NCBI RefSeq assembly: GCF_964340395.1
Contig: NC_135564.1
Location: forward strand, 11,305,391-11,367,390
DNA from: Glandiceps talaboti
Taxonomy: Eukaryota > Hemichordata > Enteropneusta > Spengelidae
Direction: 5' to 3'
Length of the DNA stretch: 62,000 nt
Positions 10,861-29,732 of the stretch are shown here, piece by piece. The notes beneath the pieces were generated by a model. That model did not search any database. It was not told the origin of the DNA and saw only the letters and a program-made list of their open reading frames with translations. The position numbers and the translations under genes were made by a program. The stretch's first letter is position 1. Every line of letters begins with the position of its first letter.

Positions 10861-11865
10861 CTCCACTCAACTTTCGATAGAATGGTTGCTTGAAAATTGT
10901 TTTCAAATTTTCAAACGCGTACTCCGCTGCATTGAAATCTGGGGAGTAAGTTGGAGTAAATACATACTCTATTCCCATATTATCTAAAAATTCAGATAGA
11001 ATACGACCCCCTCTATTATGATGTGTTGCACAATTGTCAACTACAACGATATCGCCTACTTCAAGGGCAGGTAAACCGTCATCCATTACACTGTTTGCCG
11101 CTTCATTGAAAAAATTCAAATAGTCATCAGTATCTGATGACGCTCCATGGATGACGTTTGCATGACAGACACCATGAGCACTAATCAGTAGATTCAGGGT
11201 TAAGTTTGGTTGTTTCGCTTAACGTTGGATTTCAATGGCGGGAAGACCAATCGGTGCATGTCCATATTTCCTGTTTGTTACGCTGGGGAAACTAAAACCA
11301 CTCTCATCCATAAATTTAATTTTGTATGGGTTTACGTTGTGTAAGGCATCGATATATCTCTGTGTGTATACTAAGTTTGCATCGGTAAATCGTTCTGCAG
11401 GTGGAGTTATCATCTTTTTCCATGTCCATGGACCACTCAACCTAAATTTCAAAGTTTTACATATTGTAGAAATGGCGACATCAACATTGGAAAATTCGAG
11501 AAGTTTCTGTTGTATTTCGACATAGGATATAGATGGCGTTTCCGTCTTCAAAAACTGTATATACCGCTCTTCTTGATCATTCAGTTTCCTTCGATTAATT
11601 CGGACACCAGTACATCTTCGTGGTTGTGTTGTTCCACTCTCGAGATCTCACAGTAGCGTATCCACACATTTCTGACTGCGCTGCGCGACACTTTAAACTT
11701 CCCCGCCACTTTGGTTGTTTCACCGTGAGGGATGAATCGGGTTTCTACATCAGCCCCTCTGTCTCTCAGCTCGTGAATCAATAGCCTTCTCAGATCACTT
11801 GTCATCGGTTTTCCAGTTTCATATTCCCTTCCATATACGTTCTGTTTTATGAAACCGTTTTCCAT
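10861..11865 (-). pseudogene. Decayed IS630/Tc1-mariner-type DDE transposase, truncated at its C-terminus
   Basis: Reading on the minus strand from ATG at 11,865, the first 94 codons hold a helix-turn-helix region (TKVAGKFKVSRSAVRNVWI). A frameshift near 11,590-11,620 then moves the frame. The following frame reads RRKLNDQEERYIQFLKTE and contains the catalytic strands KIKFMDESGF, VVVDNCATHH and YSPDFNAAEYAFE expected of this superfamily. A single TAA at 11,219-11,221 interrupts it. After FYRKLSG the match ends at 10,861, exactly where the duplicated block begins, so the last part of the enzyme is missing. No terminal inverted repeats were found. It cannot make an active enzyme as it stands. 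Confidence 0.8.
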
Positions 11866-12428
11866 GATTGATTCCTATTACATGCGTACTACAAATTACA
11901 GGAATTGATCAAATGTATGCTGTATCGTCAACGTGTTAGTACTGTTACGATTGTCTGCGACGTAATCGAAGTGTTGATCTCATGATATACATGGTTGTAT
12001 TTAATGAGCTTACGAACAGTGACAGACTTTGAATTGTTTAGCCATGGTAGGGGTGTTCACCGGCAATAATCAGAAATAGCAATAAATATTAGAAAGCAAT
12101 TGTAATCCTAATTGTATCACTTCATTTACTAATACTAGTACGTCATCATAGTGGTAATGAAATGATAAATAAACCATCTACATTTTATTGTCTCACATTA
12201 GCTTTAAAATTATTGCTAGGGACCACGCGTTGCAAAATAATATTAATACTGTCATTGTACATGAACTCTGACATCACCCCTCCAAACTTTTCATGGAATA
12301 ACCCGGAAATCACGCAATTCCTTGATAATTTACTCGAGTAGGACAGCATTCTTATAAACTCTTATGGAAAACTACCAAGTTCAACGACGAAGTTAGAACA
12401 TTGAATGTGTTAGAGTTGTAAACCTACA
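11866..12428. other. Spacer between divergent transposase remnant and PB1-like gene
   Basis: No coding potential or repeat is seen. It may hold the promoter of the plus-strand gene at 12,429, but no core element is convincing. Confidence 0.4.
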
Positions 12429-13931
12429 ATGGCATTTTCGAAGCATCCACGAATGTCTCCATCCGAACTGATCGATCTGAAAGTTCACTTCGACTATCAC
12501 AACAAAGAGCGTTGTTCTGTGATTGATATGCAATACAGTGACATGTGCTTGATGGATTTTGGTTCATTTTGCAAAATGATTCAGAGTGAAATTCCATTTC
12601 TCAGCCGACTTGCTGTCATGAGAGTTTCATACAAGGACGTCGAGGGCACTTACGTTGACCTTAACCACCGTAGCTATTCGCGATTCCTACGGCACTGTTC
12701 TTATTCATGCAATGTACCAACCGTTAACGTGAAAGTTGAAGAGGGGACTTCTCCCGCCGTGATTAGATTACCAAGCCAAGAACGTCAACAAGCAATGATA
12801 TGTCACGGAGCAACGCCAACTTCTAAACGAGCTCTGGATTATGAAGTCAAAGATGACGACCCACAAAAGAAATTAAAACCCACCCAGTATGTGTATAAAA
12901 GTCCAATTGAACTGGAAATTGAAGGGAAATGGTCAGCTGTGGAAATGAAACGGCATGAAGTAGATCAACTTGCAGAAAAATTCCGAAAATTAGATGATCT
13001 ATACAATCCGAAGGTGTTCAAGGACACCACAAAAAATCTCTGCCGTAACTGTAATCACCGTGACGGACACAAAAAAAAACATGTGCAAACGTGACCCTTG
13101 TATTGTGAGAGTGTCATTGAATGTGGGGAACTGTCACTTCACGTTGACAGCAAGAAAGAGTTGTCGTCTATGGCACACGCCAAACAATGTGCCGAGAGTG
13201 AGCTGAAGACTTTACTCACAGAGCTAGAAGTAAAAGAAAAAGTTTCGCAATCACTGATGAATACCTTCGAAAGCAAAATTCATTCCCACCTCGTCAACAG
13301 TAACCCGGATAAGTACATGATAAATGGTCGTGTGCGGCAAGTTATCGTTAATGCCGACACGGCAATATTACGTAAACACTATGAGGGGAAAGTGCCTGCA
13401 AACATGGACATTGCGAGTCAACATTGGCCTGCTATAATTGATTCTACGACTTCGAAATGTAACCCACATGATAAAAGTCTGCGTAAGTCTAACCCAGTGA
13501 GGAAACTATTAGAGTCACGAGGAATAACATTTGCTGGTTCAAGTTCTCCAGGTTTGGTTGATCATGGTAAATCCAACAAGCAGCATAATGACCATGATGT
13601 TACCGATGTGCATGCAAGTGAACACAGTTCAGCTAACGTTATGCCGGGTCCTTCAGTCAGTCATTACTATTCTCAATCAACATATCCTACCAACTTCCCA
13701 ATGTCTACTCCATACAACGTTTATAATCCACAGTGGTATTCATATTGGCCACCTTATGCAAATCAGTATCATTACCAGGCACCAGTAGCAACCGTGACAG
13801 CAACGCCCACCTCTCACCACACTGCGTCCACGGCCACACCGTCCACTGACTCGCGTTTCCCTCCCCTACCAAATGAACCACCCGCAGTCATTCCACCATT
13901 GCCGTGTATCCCTCATGACGAACAACAATGA
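12429..13931 (+). pseudogene. Intronless PB1-like and Cys/His zinc-finger protein, frame interrupted once
   Basis: The ATG at 12,429 opens a 221-codon frame ending at TGA (13,092-13,094). The same frame reopens at once and runs to 13,931. Residues about 17-90 look like a PB1 domain (a basic start, VSYKDVEGTYVDL near the end). Next come a charged linker, then CRNCNHRDGH at the break. Removing one A from the nine-A run (13,071-13,079) and a 5-bp ATTGT repeat at about 13,102 would give a continuous Cys-rich finger reading CKRDP-CES-ECGE. After it come a helical stretch, VNSNPDKYM and VNADTAILRKHYEGKVP, then a Tyr/Pro-rich tail. From memory this pairing occurs in uncharacterised invertebrate gene families. 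Function is unknown. Two sequencing errors or a young pseudogene are both possible. Confidence 0.6.
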
Positions 13932-14185
13932 CATTGAACTCTTTCTTTATACCATTAGGCAGTATGTACTTGCGTTGTTATGACATGTTTTCATGAGTTT
14001 ACGTAGTAACTTGTAGATTATTTCAGAAGTAGCATTCTAGATGTAGTATGCATTGATGACGTGTTCAGGCACTGAGAAGTTTGCAAATAATTCATCTGAG
14101 ATAGTTGATTACACGTTTAGCAGACTCAAAGAATTGATGATATACGGTAACGGTAGTTTATATTTGTTTGTTTCTATGATTTATT

Positions 14186-14281
14186 GTTGAAGAGTCGTTT
14201 ATTATTTATTGTTGAAGAGTTGTTTATTATTTATTTTTGAAGAGTTGTTTATTATTTATTGTTGAAGAGTTGTTTATTATT
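14186..14281. repeat. 25-bp minisatellite, four units
   Basis: The unit begins GTTGAAGAGTTGTTTATTAT and is repeated about four times with single-base changes. It lies in the probable 3' untranslated region of the preceding gene. Confidence 0.85.
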
Positions 14282-14727
14282 GAGATTATTACATGAAACT
14301 TTGTTTCTTGTCCTAAGTTACATGTAATGATAATGTTATTGAAGTACACAATCTGTAAAAATTGGGCAAAAAACACAACTACCCATTAGTTCATGTATAG
14401 TTCTAAACTTTGAATAAGGAACTTATGTTTATATTGTTGTCAGAAAAGTTATACAAACAGCTATCCTCACACACAAGTGAAGCTCAGAATACTCTTATAA
14501 ACCATGTAGTACATAAATGTCGACATCATCCCATACAGAGTCCCTATGGAAAGCCATATAAATTGACAAAAATACAAACAGGACAACTGCTTCAGTATAT
14601 TTTGTGTCTAAACTTTAACATATTCTACCAACTTTCACTAGGTGGTGACGATAGATTTTGTTTGAACTTCAACTGATTATACCTTGTGTAGTAGTGCGCA
14701 TGCTGTTACTGTTTATATCATGCACTA

Positions 14728-14733
14728 AATAAA
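14728..14733 (+). other. Possible polyadenylation signal AATAAA
   Basis: CACTAAATAAAGAGCCCC lies about 800 bp after the stop at 13,931 with no gene in between. It is the best candidate 3' end for the PB1-like gene. A long open stretch at 14,410-14,676 is unremarkable. Confidence 0.4.
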
Positions 14734-14865
14734 GAGCCCCACAGTGTAAGTGATGTGTGTGTGTGTGTTATCTTTATGGTGTCTATCTCAACATGAAACC
14801 TTGTGATCGGGTCATTGATCTTGGTAGTTTATTCAATACAACTGGCTCGGTCTAAGGAAAAAAGC

Positions 14866-14885
14866 TACTAGTATGCATACTAGTA
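14866..14885. repeat. Perfect 20-bp palindrome with adjacent half copy
   Basis: TACTAGTATGCATACTAGTA equals its own reverse complement. A further TACTAGTATGCAT follows at about 14,891. Confidence 0.8.
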
Positions 14886-15050
14886 AATGCTACTAGTATG
14901 CATCGTCCGAATACACAAGATACTGCATCATCAGTCAATTGATTGATTCTTGGTTGACTATGATACACAATTGGTTAATTTTACTACAATGTATTGATGT
15001 ATTATCAGTTGGTTCTTACACCAATGTGTATGCTGTTTCCTGTGGCACTT

Positions 15051-15071
15051 GACACACACACACACACACAC

Positions 15072-15170
<99 letters not shown>

Positions 15171-15588
15171 CACGTGTTACACCCAATCTGTGAAATTGCC
15201 CAATTCATGAAATGTGCATGTAACTTTGTCCAGTTCATGAAATAGTCTACCTTATGCAAATGAGAGTTTAGAGTATGATCTAAAAGGGACCAAATTTAAT
15301 TTTTGAGGGAAGAGTTTTGAACTGGGGTACGGTGTTGATTATCGAACTCTATTAAAAACACAAGCTACAATAAATTTTTTTAAAATAAGAATTGTGAAGT
15401 GATGAGTTTGTAAATACATGATAATAAAGTTGTTTGATTCTTATTCTGATTTGTGTGTGTCCTATAAAAGATGTACATTTCATGTACAGGGCATATCTTA
15501 CCATACCCACTTCATAACCTGTGCAACACGATGAACTGGGCAAAGTTACCTACCCATTTCATGAATTGGGCAATTTCACAGATTCGGT

Positions 15589-15681
<93 letters not shown>

Positions 15682-15690
15682 GTGTGTGTT
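15051..15690. mobile_element. Foldback (MITE-like) element with microsatellites inside its inverted repeats
   Basis: The 65-bp arm at 15,174-15,238 is repeated in inverse orientation at 15,531-15,596 with few changes (GTGTTACACC...CAGTTCAT against ATGAACTGGG...GTGTAACAC). Outside each arm the order of simple repeats is mirrored: (CA)n then (TA)n on the left, and (CA)n, (TA)n, then GT on the right. The inner 290 bp has no coding potential. No target-site duplication could be set because the ends are low complexity. Confidence 0.65.
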
Positions 15691-16019
15691 AGCTCGTGAA
15701 AGTATATGCAGAGGATACCAAGCACGCACACACTCATGCAAATACCCCCAGTACATACACATGCACTCACGCATCATGGGGTTCTGTCACCTTATTCGAT
15801 GGTTCAAAAGCCGTCTTAAAAGATTGAAATGCTGTTCAAGTTCATTTCCATCTAGTTACAATTTATTTACATAACTTTTGAATTAAAGTGTGCTTACATC
15901 ACTTGGTGTATATTAACCATATATGAAATCCCATATCCCAAACACAAACAAACCATCACCTTAGACAATGACGTTTTCATGTCTCGTTATAATTTATTGA
16001 AAGTTCCATCCATCCATGC

Positions 16020-16041
16020 ATGTATACATACATAGATTCTT

Positions 16042-16073
<32 letters not shown>

Positions 16074-16270
16074 CATACATCCATACAGACATACAGACAT
16101 ACATCCATTCACCCATCCATCCATCCATACATACACACACACACATACATACATACATACATACATACATACATACATACATACATACATACGCACATAT
16201 GCACATACATACATACATACATACATACATACATACATACATACATACATACATACATACATACATACAT
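16020..16270. repeat. (CATA)n microsatellite downstream of gene C
   Basis: Imperfect CATA/CATC/CACA arrays end just 30 bp after the stop of gene C. The stretch 15,691-16,019 shows nothing else. Confidence 0.9.
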
Positions 16271-16299
16271 TTCCGTAAATGGTTGGAGCTATTTAATTC

Positions 16300-26094
<9,795 letters not shown>

Positions 26095-28383
26095 TGCAAA
26101 CGTTTGTAGTACACCCTCACACTCTGCTAGCCTAGCTGAAAGTAAAATACAATCTGGTATCAGTTCTAACTTTAAATTGTACACGAGATCGGATAAGATT
26201 TCAGTGTATCATATTGTTTCGATTACCTCGGGTATATACGAATCAATCATTAGTTAGACAGCCGTCAACTGAGCATGTGAAATATTATTACAGTGGAAAT
26301 CCGTTGAACAGAAATAAATCATTGACAGACTCAACGCACACCATTAACATTTCTAAATCTTGCCATCTGGTACGACACAAATTAATGTTCAATATGTTAT
26401 ATTTTAATCCAATGATATGCCAGAAAATAATTTTGTTCAAATGTATATGATTTGGCAAACAGCCTGCTCTCGCAAATAATATGTAACAAGGATGGTATGG
26501 TTGTTATTACGCTCAAGTATAGCAAGTATCGATATTTTAATAGTGTGATCTTTCTCAAGCCATATGACGAGCTGTTCTCCTTAATCGATTTATGTTGTAC
26601 TAATTGGGCTGGATCACGAAAATCGAACATTTAAGGGTAAATGAAAGTGTTACACTGTCATGTGTTACAATGGCAAGAGGTGATATACTTACCAAAATAT
26701 AATAATCACATATGTAAAACAACATATACAGTCATATACTTGTAAAAGAATGGACCTTGTATTCAGTATTGCATAAGGTACACTGTATTAAACACATTTC
26801 AACCTTCGGAGTGTTCTCTCTGCTCGCCTATCTGAAAGTTAAATAAAATCTAGTATCTATTCGAACTGAAGGATAAATAATACAATGCTGTTAGATTGAA
26901 GTGTTGTCGTTTATATCAAGGAAGAGAAGTGTCAAAAGCAGCAGCAGCAACAAGAATAATTCCAAGTTTGTATAAATTATGTGGATACTAACATCTTTCA
27001 AGTAAATCTAAATGTACTGAGGCCCCGGATGAACTTAACAGATACCATTTATATTGCATACAGAAAACCCCTTCCACTATTATACAGTACAACATATAAC
27101 CTATAGCATAACTCGTGATTCGGTTTATTCTGCTGTATTTTAACTTGTTATCGCTCGTGAAAATACGGCGGCAGAATAACCGAATCACTCGTGAAAACAA
27201 CTTCTGTATGCCAAACCATCTATTGTGAGGCTATGGGGTTCTGTCATAATCTTTTTGATTGTTATCGTTTATATAATCAGAAATGCCAATGAATGAATGA
27301 GGAGCAGGTTTCAAATAAATTTATATATGCACTCGTGCGTAATGTAAATGTGTAAAATCAAGAAAAATGACTCTTAAGAACCCAAAGTTTGCAAAAATGC
27401 CTTCATTTCCTGCAGTGGTGTTGCCCTTTAATCGAATATCATTAAACTCATATTTATAGTAAAACATGCTAAAAATCACTTTTCATTAATGATTGAGCTG
27501 TCATACCATGGTAATACTAATCACTTCTAGTACTTTGTACTCAGAACTTTCTCGTGTCATATAAATCATTAGTTTAGCTGTATCCATCATTTCTAAGAGC
27601 TGTGACTCAAAATTCTCCAACGACAGCTTTTACAGCTGTTGATAGAAATAGGCAAGTACGTACTTTGTTGAACACTCATTAAAGTGGCACAAACTCTTCA
27701 CTCAATTGAAATTATTCGCAAAACACTACAATTAAACTATTCTTAGCATAATTCGAATGAGTAGGGATATATTAATATTTTGATCACTTAAAATTGTAAT
27801 AAATTGTGTTTACAAAAATTGTCTATAAACCACTTCCTTTACGTACAACTACGTTTTACAAGAGTTTAGTTATTTGCTATTTATTGAGTTACAAACAGGC
27901 ATGTGTCATTTACATTAATTTTTTTTCAAATAGAAAATCAGTTAATTTGCTGTATTCATTAAAAATACCAAATAAATACCAAGTTCTCATACACATGGTC
28001 ACTTTATGAAATGTATTCCAAGCTTTTGCCGCCACATGTACCTTTTAGCCCCAGTGGTACTATTACAATGTGCCCCGTCCATCTGTCCGTAATAAGTCAT
28101 TAATAAGTAATAAGTAATAAGTCATTTCTCAGACATGCAATATCTGATTTCTTTCAAACCTGACACAAAGATGACATATCATGTGGGACATGTGCACGTC
28201 ATATGCAAATTTGACCGAATGGCATCCATATTTATACTTGACCTTTCACCTTGACCTTCAGGGTCAGTTATCAAAATCAAGCCAAGTCTTGCCTATCACA
28301 GAGACATTGTAGAATTTACATATTGCCAATTTCTTTTAAATCATGTTTACAAGTAATATTAAACAAAGGAGATATACACAAGC
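26095..28383. other. Intergenic DNA upstream of gene C
   Basis: Corresponds to 3,177-5,470 with scattered single-base changes. It includes the hairpin at 27,112-27,196. No gene is seen. Confidence 0.6.
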
Positions 28384-28478
28384 TTTCTCGTCATATTTGC
28401 GGAGCAACATGTGGTTTGCAACCGCTCTGATTTTTCAAATGTTATTTGGCGTTTTGAACGCTTTATAACTGACAAAAT

Positions 28479-29384
28479 ATGAAATGTGGTGACTGTGACA
28501 ACAGGAAAGGGTCAGTGAAGCTACGTCAAGGTGACTTGATGCTATGTGGTAAATGTAACTCAAAAAGATTTGGGAAACCAGTGACACGAAGTGACTCTGC
28601 AGAGGGCAAGATGGCCGCGCCGAGACTAGGTGATGACATCCCTACTACAGACCATTTCCAAAGATTACTACAACCTATCATTATGCAGCTTACAAATATT
28701 GCTACCGACATACAAGAAGTTAAACTAACGCAAACTGAGCTGAATAACTCCATGGACTTCTTCAATGCAAAATACGAAGAAATGTCAACTCGTGTGGAAA
28801 CCATAGAACGGGCCAACATAAAGCTACAACACGAAAATACGCAACTGAGCCAACAACTGAAAATAGTCGAAGACGACCTGGCCAGCCTTAATCAGTACAA
28901 CCGCAGAACAAACCTTGAGGTGAGCTGTGTACCAGAGAAAGATGGTGAAGATGTTATCGGTACCGTGATATCAATTTTCAAGAAAACAAACCCAGCAATA
29001 GACGAAAATGACATCGACATTGCACATCGCATCGGAGTTCAAAACAAACGTGGTAACGCAGCTGCAGCTACAACACAGACACGGCCTAGACCCATTATTG
29101 TGAGGTTTACTACAAGAAAGTCAAGAAATGAAGTCTATGACAACAGAAAGAAATTAAAGAATACCAATGCCAAGGATTTTGGTCTGGATAGCACAGCAAA
29201 GATATATATTAACGAGAATCTACTACCAGCTACACGTCAACTACTGTATAAGGTGAATACCCAAAGAAAACAAGCACGATATCAGTTCATGTGGACCAAT
29301 AATGGTAAGATATACGTGAAAAAGGATACTCAGTCAAGACCATTGATTATATCAAGAGAAACAGATTTATCCAGAATTATGTGA
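28479..29384 (+). CDS. LINE ORF1: zinc-finger, coiled-coil RNA-binding protein, 301 residues
   Basis: Starts at ATG after a short leader. The first 30 residues carry two CxxC pairs (CGDC at 3-6 and CGKC at about 22-25), like a small zinc finger. Residues about 60-135 are rich in heptad hydrophobics and Glu/Gln (TDIQEVKLTQTELN, VETIERANIKLQHE), predicting a coiled coil for trimer formation. The rest resembles the RRM-like and C-terminal domains of L1-type ORF1 proteins (NRRTNLEVSCVPE, DIAHRIGV, RPIIVRFTTRKSR, KIYINENL). Such proteins coat the element RNA and act as chaperones. The frame is intact. Confidence 0.85.
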   Translation: MKCGDCDNRKGSVKLRQGDLMLCGKCNSKRFGKPVTRSDSAEGKMAAPRLGDDIPTTDHFQRLLQPIIMQLTNIATDIQEVKLTQTELNNSMDFFNAKYEEMSTRVETIERANIKLQHENTQLSQQLKIVEDDLASLNQYNRRTNLEVSCVPEKDGEDVIGTVISIFKKTNPAIDENDIDIAHRIGVQNKRGNAAAATTQTRPRPIIVRFTTRKSRNEVYDNRKKLKNTNAKDFGLDSTAKIYINENLLPATRQLLYKVNTQRKQARYQFMWTNNGKIYVKKDTQSRPLIISRETDLSRIM

Positions 29385-29732
29385 CACTAAACTGTGAACG
29401 TTCGAACCATACATTGCTTACTGCCATCTGCTACCAGTATCTCCCTATTGCAACAACACTTCCAGATGTTGAACACAACGCATTTTACCATCTACAGCTG
29501 TTCATGAACACTATACACGTACTTAGTTTTACATAAAATATGAAGTTCAATCACCTCTTACACAAAGACTTGTACCACAGACTGGGTGAGGTACTGAACA
29601 TAAACTTGCAGAACCCTACTTACTGGACAAAACATTCTTGTTGGAATAATCCATATTTAGTAACAGTTATCATAAACTACAGATAATAATAACAATGATT
29701 TCAATGATTTATTTGATGTAGGCTATTCTTCA

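Larger units (their letters stand above)
1..10861. repeat. Segmental duplication, copy 1 (genes A and B)
   Basis: This block is nearly identical, introns and intergenic DNA included, to 22,946-38,372 once the LINE at 28,384-32,917 is removed from the latter. Position 1 matches 22,946 and homology stops at 10,861/38,372. It holds gene A and gene B. Differences seen include microsatellite lengths, a 24-nt insertion in gene A and a 4-bp insertion in gene B. The left boundary lies outside the window. A retained second haplotype in the assembly could give the same picture. Confidence 0.9.

Noticed and set aside
13094-13130. TGA read as selenocysteine or a tiny intron in the PB1-like gene
   Set aside because: No SECIS-like context was recognised, and the interval is too short for a normal intron; two small indels explain it better.
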